From Salinigranum marinum (GTDB lineage: Archaea; Halobacteriota; Halobacteria; Halobacteriales; Haloferacaceae): a stretch of DNA of 64,000 nucleotides. The stretch covers positions 1,240,001-1,304,000 of the forward strand of contig NZ_CP100461.1 in the NCBI RefSeq assembly GCF_024228675.1, given 5' to 3'. The notes under the pieces are model-generated. The model was not told the DNA's origin. It saw only the letters and a program-made list of their open reading frames with translations, and did not search any database. This document shows, piece by piece, positions 1 to 7,738 of this stretch. Position 1 is the first letter of the stretch; the number at the start of each line of letters is the position of its first letter. A program made the translations under genes and the position numbers.

Positions 1-437
1 TGGGCGTCGTCGTGGGCTCGCAGGCCCGGAACGTCTCGACCGACGAGGCGATGGACCACGTCGCCGGCTTCACCTGCGTGAACGATCTCTCCAACCGAGA
101 CGATCAGCGCCAAGAGCAAAACTGGGTCCGCGGGAAGGCGTTCGACGGTGCCGCGCCCATCGGGCCCGTGCTCGCGGCTCCCGAGGACGTCCCCGACGAC
201 GCACGGGTGCAGGCGCGGGTCAACGGCGAGACACGACAGGACGGTTCGCGCGCGCACCTCATCTTCTCGGTTCCCGAACTCGTCGCGGAGATCACCTCGT
301 ACCTGACGCTCGAACCCGGCGACGTGATCTCGACGGGGACGCCCGCGGGCGTGGGCCCGCTCGCCGACGGTGACCACGTCGAGATCGAGATCGACGGCGT
401 CGGGACCCTCGAACACGCCGTCCGCATCCCCGAGTGA
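1..437 (+). CDS. Fumarylacetoacetate hydrolase family protein, 3' part (gene begins before the window)
   Basis: The reading frame is open to the left edge, so this is the C-terminal part of a longer protein (about 145 residues visible). Family-typical signatures are the conserved middle region with NDLSNRDDQ and KAFDGAAPIGP, and near the end DVISTGTPAGVGPL, the glycine-rich turn near the metal/active site of FAH-fold enzymes. The fold hydrolyses or decarboxylates acylpyruvates and related 2,4-dioxo acids with a divalent metal, usually in degradation of aromatic compounds, but substrate cannot be read from this fragment. The upstream residues GVVVGSQARN are in frame before the first possible GTG at position 12, which argues that this GTG is not the real start. 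The gene ends about 140 bases before a promoter-led dehydrogenase pair on the same strand. Confidence 0.85.
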   Translation, partial: GVVVGSQARNVSTDEAMDHVAGFTCVNDLSNRDDQRQEQNWVRGKAFDGAAPIGPVLAAPEDVPDDARVQARVNGETRQDGSRAHLIFSVPELVAEITSYLTLEPGDVISTGTPAGVGPLADGDHVEIEIDGVGTLEHAVRIPE

Positions 438-546
438 GCCGTCGGGAGCGGCGGCTCCCTCGCCCGTTTCCTCGACGGGCGTCGCCATCCTGCGGCCGTC
501 GGCTTCGGCCACCGCGGCGCTCGCGTCCCGAACGGGATGACAACGC

Positions 547-555
547 ATAAGTTTA
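547..555 (+). promoter_or_regulatory. TATA box for the small dehydrogenase subunit gene
   Basis: The AT-rich stretch ATAAGTTTA is centred about 25 bases before the ATG at 576 in otherwise GC-rich DNA. This is the spacing expected of a leaderless haloarchaeal transcript, and it supports 576 over the earlier in-frame ATG at 537. Confidence 0.5.
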
Positions 556-575
556 GGTCGGCCAAAATCAGACCG

Positions 576-1169
576 ATGAGACTGTCGCGACGCGACGCGC
601 TCGCCGCGCTCGCCGGCATCGGTGCCGTCGGCGGTGGCGCGGGGATCGTCGAACTCGCGGCGCGCGGCCCGCCGGTCGCCGGCGACGACGCGGGTACTGT
701 CGACGCGACTCCGGACGGCCCCGCGTCCGCAGGCTTGGACGAGGACGCCCGGGCGGTCCTCGTCGCCACCGCCGAGGTGCTCTACCCCTCGGCGGTGACG
801 GGTCACGAGGCGTTCGTCGACACGTACGTGAACGGTCGGGTCAGGGGCGACCCGGACCACCGTGCGGGGCTGCTCTCGGCGGTCGCCGAACTGGACGCGA
901 TCGCCCGTGACTGGCACAGCGACGCCTACCCGGAGCTCGCCCGCGAGACGCGCGACCGACTCCTGCGCGACCTGGGTGTGGACGTGGCCGACCCCAACCC
1001 CGAGGGTCCGATCTCCTCTCGGCTCCGGTGGTACGTCGTCAACGACCTGCTGTACGCCTTCTACACCTCGCCCACGGGCGGGCGGCTCGTCGGAACCGAG
1101 AACCCGACGGGCTACCCCGGCGGGACCGAATCGTACCAGCGCGGCCCGGAGGCGCTCGACGATGGCTGA
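576..1169 (+). CDS. Gluconate 2-dehydrogenase subunit 3-like protein, Tat-exported
   Basis: A 197-residue protein that begins with a twin-arginine signal (MRLSRRDALAALAGIG, then a small hydrophobic segment), so it is probably exported folded by Tat. The start at 576 is preferred over 537 because it puts the RR motif at the N-terminus and lies about 25 bases after a TATA box. The mature part resembles the small (gamma, subunit 3) partner of membrane-bound GMC dehydrogenases: helical, with a conserved region around LLYAFYTSPTGG and GYPGGTESYQRG. Its last codons overlap the start of the GMC gene at 1162, so the two are co-translated. In this family the small subunit helps mature and export the flavoprotein subunit, which has no signal of its own. 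The sugar or alcohol substrate is not visible. Confidence 0.75.
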   Translation: MRLSRRDALAALAGIGAVGGGAGIVELAARGPPVAGDDAGTVDATPDGPASAGLDEDARAVLVATAEVLYPSAVTGHEAFVDTYVNGRVRGDPDHRAGLLSAVAELDAIARDWHSDAYPELARETRDRLLRDLGVDVADPNPEGPISSRLRWYVVNDLLYAFYTSPTGGRLVGTENPTGYPGGTESYQRGPEALDDG

Positions 1170-2763
1170 GTCCGACGCCGGCCGCCGGGACCGGACACCC
1201 TCGCCGCGGACGGACGTCTGCGTGATCGGCTCCGGGCCCGCGGGAGCGCTCGTCGCCTGTCGGCTCGCCGAGGCGGGCCACGACGTCGTGATCCTCGAGG
1301 CTGGGCCGCGGTTCGACGGCGACCGGAAAACCCGGATGGAGACGCATCTCAGACCCGACCGGTCGAACCCATGGGAGATGGGTGGCCCCCGCGACGCGTA
1401 CGCCTCGTCGGGCGAGCGACACTACCCGCTGAACGCCGCGCGCGTCAAGGGCGTCGGCGGGTCGTCGCTCCACTGGCACGGGATGGTGATGCGGCTCCAC
1501 GAGCGGGACTTCGAACTCCGAACCAGACACGGCATCGGCGTCGACTGGCCGATCTCGTACGACGACCTCCGCCCCTTCTACCACGGCGCGGAGCGCGAAC
1601 TCGGCGTCGCGGGCGCGGTCGACAACCCGTACGCGCCGCCCCGCGAGGAGCCGTTCCCCCTGCCGGCGTTTCCGCCCTCGTACGCCGACTCGCTCTTCGC
1701 GCCCGCCTGCGAGGTGCTGGGGATCGACATGCACTCGGTGCCGAACGCGCGCAACTCCGAGCCCTACGACGACAGGGGTGCCTGCGTCGGCTACGGCACC
1801 TGCAAACCCGTCTGTCCCTCGGGCGCGAAGTACACCGCCGAGGTCCACGTCGCCCGCGCGGTCGACGCCGGTGCGCGCGTCGTCGACCGCGCGCCGGTCC
1901 AGCGCCTCGTTCACGACGCCGCGGGCGACCGGGTCGAGGCGGCGGTGTACGCCACGCCCGACGGCACCGAACACGAACAGGAAGCCCGCCGGTTCGTCGT
2001 CGCCGCCGGCGGGATCGAGACCCCCCGGCTCCTCTTGCTGTCGCGCTCGTCGGCGTACCCCGACGGCCTCGCCAACTCCTCGGGTGCCGTGGGCCGGTAC
2101 TTCATGGACCACCTCTTCGCCGGGATGGGCGGGCGGCTCGACGTTGACACCCGCCAGCACCACGTCGGGTTCAACACCAGCGAGTCACACCAGTTCTACG
2201 ACGGCACCGACCCGGTCAACGGGCTCAAACTGGAGTTCCTCAACTACGCCGGCCCGACCGTCGTCGGCGCGGCGCTGTCGGCGGACACCTGGGGCGACGA
2301 CCTCCGGACGCGACTGGACGAGACGTACGGCACCCACGTCGGGATGGGGGCGCTCGTCGAGCAGCTCCCGCGAGCGGAGAACCGCGTGACGCTCGATCCG
2401 TCGACGAGAGACGACCACGGCAACCCCGTCCCGGACGTTCGGTGGTCGCTCGACGGGAGGACGAAGGCGGCGTTGCGACGCGCGAACGACCTGCAGGCCC
2501 GCGTCCTCGACGAACTCGGTGCGACCATCGAGTGGCGCGTCGGGCCGGCGAACACCGGGCCGGCGTTTCACCACATGGGAACGACGCGGATGGGAACCGA
2601 CCCTGACGAGAGCGTGGTCGACGCCTCGCTCAGGACGCACGACCTCGCGAACCTGTGGCTCGTCGGGTCGAGCACCTTCCCCACCGGCGGCGCGATGAAC
2701 CCGACACTCACCATCGCGGCGCTTTCGCTCCGGGCGAGCGAGCGGATCGACGCGGACCTCTGA
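1162..2763 (+). CDS. GMC-family FAD-dependent dehydrogenase (gluconate/glucose dehydrogenase-like large subunit)
   Basis: A 533-residue flavoprotein. The dinucleotide-binding motif VIGSGPAGALVACRLAEAG lies near residues 21-39, followed by the acidic end of strand 2 (VVILEAG). GMC features follow: KGVGGSSLHWHGM, and the C-terminal active-site block FHHMGTTRMG with NPTLTIAALSLRASERI. A three-cysteine motif, C208-x5-C214-x3-C218 then PSGAKY, matches the spacing seen in FAD-dependent gluconate and glucose dehydrogenases that carry an iron-sulfur cluster for electron export. The ATG at 1162 overlaps the stop of the upstream small subunit gene. No cytochrome subunit gene follows, so the electron acceptor is unknown; a halocyanin or quinone is possible. 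The oxidised substrate cannot be told from sequence. Confidence 0.85.
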   Translation: MAESDAGRRDRTPSPRTDVCVIGSGPAGALVACRLAEAGHDVVILEAGPRFDGDRKTRMETHLRPDRSNPWEMGGPRDAYASSGERHYPLNAARVKGVGGSSLHWHGMVMRLHERDFELRTRHGIGVDWPISYDDLRPFYHGAERELGVAGAVDNPYAPPREEPFPLPAFPPSYADSLFAPACEVLGIDMHSVPNARNSEPYDDRGACVGYGTCKPVCPSGAKYTAEVHVARAVDAGARVVDRAPVQRLVHDAAGDRVEAAVYATPDGTEHEQEARRFVVAAGGIETPRLLLLSRSSAYPDGLANSSGAVGRYFMDHLFAGMGGRLDVDTRQHHVGFNTSESHQFYDGTDPVNGLKLEFLNYAGPTVVGAALSADTWGDDLRTRLDETYGTHVGMGALVEQLPRAENRVTLDPSTRDDHGNPVPDVRWSLDGRTKAALRRANDLQARVLDELGATIEWRVGPANTGPAFHHMGTTRMGTDPDESVVDASLRTHDLANLWLVGSSTFPTGGAMNPTLTIAALSLRASERIDADL

Positions 2764-2811
2764 CGCCCGCGTCGTCACCGTCGCCGGGCCCGAGACCGCG
2801 TTCTCACCCCG

Positions 2812-3504
2812 TCAGCGGTTGGGGTTGGCTTCGATCGACTCCCCGTCCGGGCGCTCGTCGGCTGCGAGGTCGGCCAGCGTGGCGCGGACGAGCGTCTTCA
2901 TGCCCCGTCGGAGCCGTTCGGAGGCGGCCTGGCTCGACACGCCGAGTTCGTCGGCGACGTCCTGGAGTGACGCCCCGCGTGGGATGGAGAAGTAGCCGTT
3001 GCGGAGCGCCGTCAGGAGCGTCTCGTACTGGGGTGGCGTGAGACCGAACCGCCGCTCGGGGCTCTGTTCGTGTTGATCGTACACCGCGCGGATGTGGAGG
3101 TCGAAGTCGGCCGCCCAGCACCGCTCACAGAACGCGGCGATCGCTTCGCGGCTCGGAAAGCGCATCCTGACGAGCCAGCCGTCGCCGTCGTTCTCCGCGC
3201 GGAGGACGACGCCGTCGAGGTCGACCGAGGCGCGGTACGCCTCGACCTCGGGTACCTCCTCGGCGTACTGGACGCGGTAGAGCCGCGAGCCGTTCTCGTC
3301 GGCGATGCCCTCGAACGCCGTGATCGTCGGGTCGTCCGCGAGCGCGGTCTCGAACGTCTCGAAGTCGCCGCCGCTCGCCCAGAAGAGGTTCCGGAGCGGG
3401 ACCGCGTCCGACGCGTCGAGCTGATCGACGACGACTGCGATGTCGGGAGCCTGCCGCAGCGCGTGTGAGAGGACGTCCGAGTCGATGTCGAATTCTACGA
3501 TCAT
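2812..3504 (-). CDS. Bat-type helix-turn-helix transcriptional regulator (HTH_10 family)
   Basis: A 230-residue protein of the haloarchaeal bacterioopsin-activator (Bat) type. The N-terminal 150 residues form the Bat-like sensory region (VEFDIDSDVL... and MRFPSREAIAAFCERC). The C-terminus carries the diagnostic HTH_10 block: LTPPQYETLLTALRNGYF, then SLQDVADELGVSSQAASERL, then a helix with RRGMKTLVR. Such proteins bind DNA near promoters and respond to signals that are mostly unknown. It is convergent with the GMC gene, 48 bases away, and divergent from hisC across a 358-base gap. A regulatory link to either neighbour is possible but not shown by the sequence. Confidence 0.85.
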   Translation of the reverse strand: MIVEFDIDSDVLSHALRQAPDIAVVVDQLDASDAVPLRNLFWASGGDFETFETALADDPTITAFEGIADENGSRLYRVQYAEEVPEVEAYRASVDLDGVVLRAENDGDGWLVRMRFPSREAIAAFCERCWAADFDLHIRAVYDQHEQSPERRFGLTPPQYETLLTALRNGYFSIPRGASLQDVADELGVSSQAASERLRRGMKTLVRATLADLAADERPDGESIEANPNR

Positions 3505-3862
3505 GGTGAAGGGCCGATCGGAGGGCGGCGTCTGGCCGGCCCACCTGCTCGCCTCCCCGTACGACAGCGAGTGACTTCAGCCCTCGGGCGACGCGACGGC
3601 GTCGCTCCGAGTGCTCGGTTCGGACGGCCGGTCCGTCGCTCCCCCTCGGCGACGCGTTCCGGTCACCGGATCCGTGCTTCCCCAGGTTCCCCCCTCGAGG
3701 CACCGACCGGCACCGCTAGGTTTCCCGCCGGGGATCTTAGCGTGACGGGATGCATATTCATGCCACTCCGGGGAGGCATCCGTTCGGTCCGCCCTCCCCA
3801 CGGGGGCGAACGCCACCGGCGGTATAAGCACCCTTAAGAACCGGGCACCGCATCGTTCGACC
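3505..3862. other. Intergenic region between the Bat regulator and hisC
   Basis: No convincing gene. It separates two divergent genes. The right end holds the hisC promoter (TATA-like steps at 3823-3828 and 3833-3838). An isolated AT-rich patch GATGCATATTCATGCC near 3748-3763 could be a second promoter, but it leads to no obvious open frame. Confidence 0.5.
3821..3840 (+). promoter_or_regulatory. hisC operon promoter (TATA region)
   Basis: GGTATAAGCACCCTTAAGAA stands out from GC-rich surroundings. The TTAAG step is about 27 bases before the hisC ATG at 3863, as expected for a leaderless transcript; TATAAG lies 10 bases further up. Confidence 0.45.
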
Positions 3863-4948
3863 ATGCAGCCACGGGACCTCTCCGCACACTCCCCGTACGT
3901 CCCCGGACGGGGCGTCGAGGAGGTCGCCCGCGACCTCGGCATGGAGCCCGAGGAGTTGACGAAGCTCTCGTCGAACGAGAACCCCCACGGCCCGAGCCCC
4001 GCCGCCGTCGACGTCCTTCGGGAGTACGCCGCACAGGTCCACGTCTACCCGAAGGCGTCACACACCGATCTGACGGACCGACTCGCGACCGAGTGGGACC
4101 TCTCGCCCGAGCAGGTGTGGGTCTCCGCGGGTGCCGACGGCTCGCTCGACTACCTCTCCCGCGCCATGCTCGATCCCGGCGACCGCGTCCTCGTCCCCGA
4201 CCCGGGCTTCTCGTACTACGGGATGACCGCTCGCTACCACCACGGCACCGTCTCCTCCTACCCGCTCCCGAAGGCCGACGGCTTCTCACAGACCGCCGAC
4301 CGGATCATGGAGGCGTACGACGGCGAACGGATCGTCTACGTCACGACGCCGCACAACCCCACCGGCAGCGAGATGGCGCGCGCGGAACTCGTCGACCTCC
4401 TCGGCCGCGTCGACGACCACACGCTCGTCGTCTGCGACGAGGCCTACGGCGAGTACTCGGAGCGCGAGAGCGCGGCGACGCTCCTCGACGAGTTCGACAA
4501 CCTCGCCGTTACGCGGACGTTCTCGAAGGCGTACGGCCTCGCTGGCCTGCGGATCGGCTACGCGCTCGTCCCGACGGCGTGGGCCGATACCTACGCCCGT
4601 GTGAACACGCCATTCGCGGCGAACGAACTCGCCTGTCGGGCCGCCCGAGCGGCGCTCGACGACGACGCCCATCTGGAGAAGACGGTCGAGACCGCCCGCT
4701 GGGCCCGCGAGTACATGTACGACCACCTCGACGCGCCGACGTGGGAGAGCGCGGGCAACTTCGTGCTCTGCGACGTCGGCGACGCCTCCGCCGTGGCCGA
4801 CGCCAGCCAGCGCGCGGGCGTCATCGTTCGGGACTGTTCCTCGTTCGGCCTCCCCGCCTGTCTCCGCGTGTCGACAGGGACGCGCGAGGGGACGAAACGC
4901 GCCGTCGAGGTGCTGAACCGCGTCGCGCGCGAGGTGGCCGAGGCGTGA
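3863..4948 (+). CDS. hisC: Histidinol-phosphate aminotransferase
   Basis: A 361-residue fold-type I PLP aminotransferase matching HisC in length and motifs: LSSNENPHGPSP near the N-terminus, the substrate region ADGSLDYL, TPHNPTGS, VVCDEAYGEY, the PLP-binding lysine K222 in TFSKAYGLAGLRIGYAL, and the C-terminal LRVSTGTREG with the carboxylate/phosphate-binding arginine. It converts imidazole-acetol phosphate to histidinol phosphate in histidine synthesis, in the cytosol. It is the first gene of an overlapping trio: the next gene starts with the GTG at 4945, inside the hisC stop. The other two genes are unrelated to histidine synthesis, so co-transcription here looks like a housekeeping arrangement. 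Confidence 0.93.
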   Translation: MQPRDLSAHSPYVPGRGVEEVARDLGMEPEELTKLSSNENPHGPSPAAVDVLREYAAQVHVYPKASHTDLTDRLATEWDLSPEQVWVSAGADGSLDYLSRAMLDPGDRVLVPDPGFSYYGMTARYHHGTVSSYPLPKADGFSQTADRIMEAYDGERIVYVTTPHNPTGSEMARAELVDLLGRVDDHTLVVCDEAYGEYSERESAATLLDEFDNLAVTRTFSKAYGLAGLRIGYALVPTAWADTYARVNTPFAANELACRAARAALDDDAHLEKTVETARWAREYMYDHLDAPTWESAGNFVLCDVGDASAVADASQRAGVIVRDCSSFGLPACLRVSTGTREGTKRAVEVLNRVAREVAEA

Positions 4949-5472
4949 GAGTCGTCCTGACCGGGACGCCCGGGACGGGCAAGACGACAGCGTCCGACCG
5001 CCTCCCGCACGAGGTGGTCCACCTCAACGCGGTGATCGAACGTGAGGGACTGTGGACCGAACGCGACGAGGGACGGGACTCGCTCGTCGTCGACCTCGAC
5101 GGTCTCCGCGCGTGGGTCGACGACGCCGTCGGATCCACGGACGACGAGGGAGTCGTCGTCCTCGAATCACACCTCGCTCACCTGCTCGACGCCGACCGCG
5201 TGGTCGTCCTTCGGTGTCGCCCCGACGTGCTCGAATCCCGCCTTCGAGAACGGGGTGAGTCGGCGGAGAAAGCCCGCGAGAACGCCGAGAGCGAGGCGCT
5301 CGACGTAATCCTCACCGAGGCCGTCGACGCTCACGGCTCCGAGCGCGTGTACGAGATCGACACGACCGACCGCTCGCCCGACGCGGTCGCCGCCGAGGTC
5401 GAGGCCGTCGTCGCGGGCGACCGCGACCCCTCCGCGGGCGACGTGGACTTCCTCGACTACCTCCACTCATGA
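4945..5472 (+). CDS. Adenylate kinase-like NMP kinase (Fap7/hCINAP type)
   Basis: A 175-residue P-loop kinase. The protein opens with the Walker A loop MRVVLTGTPGTGKTT, which fixes the GTG at 4945 as start; that GTG overlaps the hisC stop. A short NMP-binding region, the VVVLESHLAHLL strand (compare the SHL of archaeal Fap7-type kinases), VVVLRCRPDVLESRLRERG and an Arg/Glu-rich lid helix follow. Small archaeal enzymes of this type act as adenylate kinases and in eukaryotes assist small-subunit ribosome assembly. Either role, or both, would suit this one. Its last bases overlap the start of the next gene (ATGA at 5469-5472). Confidence 0.82.
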   Translation: MRVVLTGTPGTGKTTASDRLPHEVVHLNAVIEREGLWTERDEGRDSLVVDLDGLRAWVDDAVGSTDDEGVVVLESHLAHLLDADRVVVLRCRPDVLESRLRERGESAEKARENAESEALDVILTEAVDAHGSERVYEIDTTDRSPDAVAAEVEAVVAGDRDPSAGDVDFLDYLHS

Positions 5473-6074
5473 CGCTCGACCGGTTTCGGCCGCTCGCCGA
5501 CCGCGCGCTCGGCCCGTTCGTCACGGCGGCCGACGCGGTCGGGCTCAGCCCGAACGGCGTGAGCGTCATCGCATTCGTCGTCGCCGTCCTCGCCGGCGGG
5601 GCGTTCTACGCGGCCTCGTCGCTCGCGTACGTCGTCGGCGCGGTCTGCGTCTTCCTGAACGGCTGGCTCGATCTCGTCGACGGCGCCCTTGCCCGCGAGC
5701 AGGAGGTCGCGAGCGACGCCGGCGACTTCCTCGACCACGTGCTCGACCGCTACGCCGACATCGTCATCATCGCCGGGCTCGCCGCCGGCGTCGGCCGATA
5801 CGGACTCGGCTTCGCGGCCGTCACCGGCGTCGTCATGACCTCGTACCTGGGGACGCAGATCCAGGCGGTCGGGCTCGGTCGCGCCTACGGCGGGCTTGTC
5901 GGCCGGGCGGACCGCCTCGCGCTCGTGGGACTCGCGACCGTCGTCGGCGCGGTCGTTCCCGGCCCGCTGGTCGCGGGGCTCTCCGTGATCGGGCTGCTCT
6001 TGGCCTTCTTCGCCGTCGTCGGCCACCTCACTGCCCTCCAACGCTTCTGGGGCGCGTGGTCCGATCTTACGTGA
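5469..6074 (+). CDS. CDP-alcohol phosphatidyltransferase family protein
   Basis: A 201-residue polytopic membrane enzyme. It has the full family signature D-x2-DG-x2-AR-x8-G-x3-D-x3-D, read as DLVDGALAR, then eight residues, then GDFLDHVLD, with all four metal-binding aspartates present. Such enzymes exchange CMP of a CDP-activated lipid for an alcohol. In archaea this makes archaetidyl-serine, -glycerol or -inositol phosphate lipids; which one cannot be told. About six hydrophobic segments can be counted. Its start overlaps the adenylate kinase-like gene by four bases, making it the third gene of the hisC operon. Confidence 0.88.
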   Translation: MTLDRFRPLADRALGPFVTAADAVGLSPNGVSVIAFVVAVLAGGAFYAASSLAYVVGAVCVFLNGWLDLVDGALAREQEVASDAGDFLDHVLDRYADIVIIAGLAAGVGRYGLGFAAVTGVVMTSYLGTQIQAVGLGRAYGGLVGRADRLALVGLATVVGAVVPGPLVAGLSVIGLLLAFFAVVGHLTALQRFWGAWSDLT

Positions 6075-6151
6075 CGGAGACGAATCGGCCCGTCGGGCGA
6101 CGCGACCCGTTCCGCCGCGCTCGGCCGGTCGACTCGGGATCGGCGGCGCAT

Positions 6152-6159
6152 CTTTTATG
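6152..6159 (+). promoter_or_regulatory. TATA box for mbf1
   Basis: CTTTTATG is centred about 29 bases before the ATG at 6184. This supports 6184 as start rather than the ATG at 6157, which overlaps the TATA box itself. Confidence 0.5.
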
Positions 6160-6183
6160 CAGTGGGCTCTGTTAGAGAGCGGT

Positions 6184-6714
6184 ATGCCCCAGTGCGAGAT
6201 GTGCGGCGCCTCCAAGTCGTCGCTCACCACCGTCAAGGTCGAGGGTGCCGAACTGGAACTCTGCGACGAGTGCAAGGACTTCGGCACCGAGGTCCGCACT
6301 GAGTCGTCGTCGAGTTCCACGAGCAAATACTCGACGTCGTCCTCGTCCGGGAAGTCGTCCTCTTCGTCGTCCACGTCGTCCTCGTCGTCCTCTTCGTCGT
6401 CGACGCGACGCCGACGGGACATGTTCGACACGATGGACGAGATCGCGACCGACTACGACAAGCGCGTCCGCGAGGCCCGTGAGAGCCGCGGCCAGAGCCA
6501 ACAGGAGCTCGCCGGCGAACTCAACGAGAAGACGAGCCTCATCCGGAAGATCGAGCGCGGTGACGTCCTCCCCAGCGACGACGTCCGAAAGAAACTCGAA
6601 CGCGAACTCGGCATCTCGCTGACCGAGGGGTCGAGCGGCGACGACGACAGCGAGTGGTCCTCGGGGTCGTCTACCACGACGACGCTCGGCGACGTGGTCA
6701 AGCGCAAGGACTGA
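6184..6714 (+). CDS. mbf1: Archaeal multiprotein bridging factor MBF1 (zinc ribbon plus Cro/C1-type HTH)
   Basis: A 176-residue protein. An N-terminal zinc ribbon (C-x2-C at MPQCEMCGAS and C-x2-C at LCDECKDF) is followed by a serine-rich linker of roughly 40 residues with long runs of serine codons. Then comes a Cro/C1-type helix-turn-helix: RESRGQSQQELAGELNEKTS, IRKIERGD and LERELGISL. This is the archaeal MBF1 architecture. Eukaryotic MBF1 bridges TBP and activators; archaeal MBF1 associates with ribosomes and stress regulation. The start at 6184 puts the zinc ribbon at the very N-terminus and lies about 29 bases after a TATA box. The gene stands alone between the hisC operon and tpiA. Confidence 0.93.
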   Translation: MPQCEMCGASKSSLTTVKVEGAELELCDECKDFGTEVRTESSSSSTSKYSTSSSSGKSSSSSSTSSSSSSSSSTRRRRDMFDTMDEIATDYDKRVREARESRGQSQQELAGELNEKTSLIRKIERGDVLPSDDVRKKLERELGISLTEGSSGDDDSEWSSGSSTTTTLGDVVKRKD

Positions 6715-7047
6715 GCGTCGACCGGGTTCGACGTGTAGGCCACGTTCATGTGAGCCACCCTCGAGTGACGACCCCCTCCCGACGTTTCGGCCGTCGCCGG
6801 CTCGTCGATCACCCTGACCCGGCTCACCTGGCGAACGCGTCGACCGTCGCCCGGTCGGGAGCGAGGATTCAAATACCGGAACGGAGCCACCTCGGCGCGT
6901 GACGTAGCGACTGTCGCACGGCGACCCACGGTCGTCCGGTACCCCGCCGTGCGCGAGCGGTCCGGTACCGGCTGTCAGCCCCGGAGCCCAGGAGACGCAC
7001 CGCGGAGGTGAAGCTATTTATCCGATCCGGAGTGAAGACTCACCCGC
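6715..7047. other. Intergenic region between mbf1 and tpiA
   Basis: 333 bases without a supportable gene. The right end carries the tpiA TATA box. A second AT patch, GGATTCAAATACCGG near 6866-6880, looks like a promoter but is followed by no clear open frame; a small RNA cannot be excluded. Confidence 0.45.
7014..7021 (+). promoter_or_regulatory. TATA box for tpiA
   Basis: CTATTTAT is centred about 30 bases before the ATG at 7048, fitting a leaderless transcript. Confidence 0.5.
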
Positions 7048-7692
7048 ATGTTCATTCTGGTGAACCTCAAGGCGTACCCCTGCGACCCGGTCGCGGTCGC
7101 GGAGGCCGCCCGTGACGTCGCCGAGGAGTCGGGCGTTCGAATCGCCGTCTCGCCGCAGGCCGCACACATCGAGCGCGTCGCCGAGACGGGTGTCGAAACG
7201 TGGGCCCAGCACGTCTCGCCGAACGACCACGGCTCGCACACGGGGAGCACGCTCGCCGAGGCCGTCGCCGAGGCCGGTGCAGTGGGGACACTCCTCAACC
7301 ACTCGGAGAACCGACTGAAGCTCGCCGACATCGACGCCTCGCTCGCGGCCGCCGAGCGCGCCGGCCTCGAAACGTGCGTCTGTGGGAACAACCCCGAACA
7401 GATCGGTGCCGTATCGGCACTCGGCCCCGACTCCGTCGCGGTCGAACCGCCGGAACTCATCGGCGGCGACATCTCGGTCTCCACCGCCGATCCCGACATC
7501 GTCGTCGACGCCGTCGAGGCAGCCGCGGCCGTCGACGAGGACGTCGAGGTGTACTGCGGCGCGGGCGTCTCGACCGGCGACGACGTCGTCGCCGCCGGCG
7601 ATCTCGGCGCGACGGGCATCCTCCTCGCCTCGGGCGTCGCCAAGGCCGACGACCCGCGGGCGGCGCTGGAAGACCTCGTCGCGGGGCTGTAG
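7048..7692 (+). CDS. tpiA: Triosephosphate isomerase (short archaeal type)
   Basis: A 214-residue TIM barrel, shorter than bacterial enzymes (about 250) and typical of archaeal TIM. Catalytic residues are in place: K8 in [11 protein letters not shown]85 in LLNHSENR, and E133 in [11 protein letters not shown]. The phosphate-gripping C-terminal loops [11 protein letters not shown] and [14 protein letters not shown] are also present. It interconverts dihydroxyacetone phosphate and glyceraldehyde 3-phosphate in central carbon metabolism and glycerol use, in the cytosol. It is monocistronic with its own TATA box and converges with the HerA-like gene 46 bases downstream. Confidence 0.96.
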   Translation: MFILVNLKAYPCDPVAVAEAARDVAEESGVRIAVSPQAAHIERVAETGVETWAQHVSPNDHGSHTGSTLAEAVAEAGAVGTLLNHSENRLKLADIDASLAAAERAGLETCVCGNNPEQIGAVSALGPDSVAVEPPELIGGDISVSTADPDIVVDAVEAAAAVDEDVEVYCGAGVSTGDDVVAAGDLGATGILLASGVAKADDPRAALEDLVAGL

Positions 7693-7738
7693 CGCACTCC
7701 GTTCTCCGCTCTCGTTCGCTCCGTCCGCCGCCCGCGAG

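Noticed and set aside
12-437. A complete 141-residue FAH-family gene starting at GTG 12
   Set aside because: The frame is open to the left edge with family-typical residues before that GTG, and complete family members are much longer; it is a truncated gene.
4093-5472. One continuous open frame that would fuse unknown sequence to the adenylate kinase-like protein
   Set aside because: The first 280 codons are the +1 shadow of hisC (Arg-rich). The kinase begins with its Walker A loop right at the GTG at 4945, so the true gene is 4945-5472.
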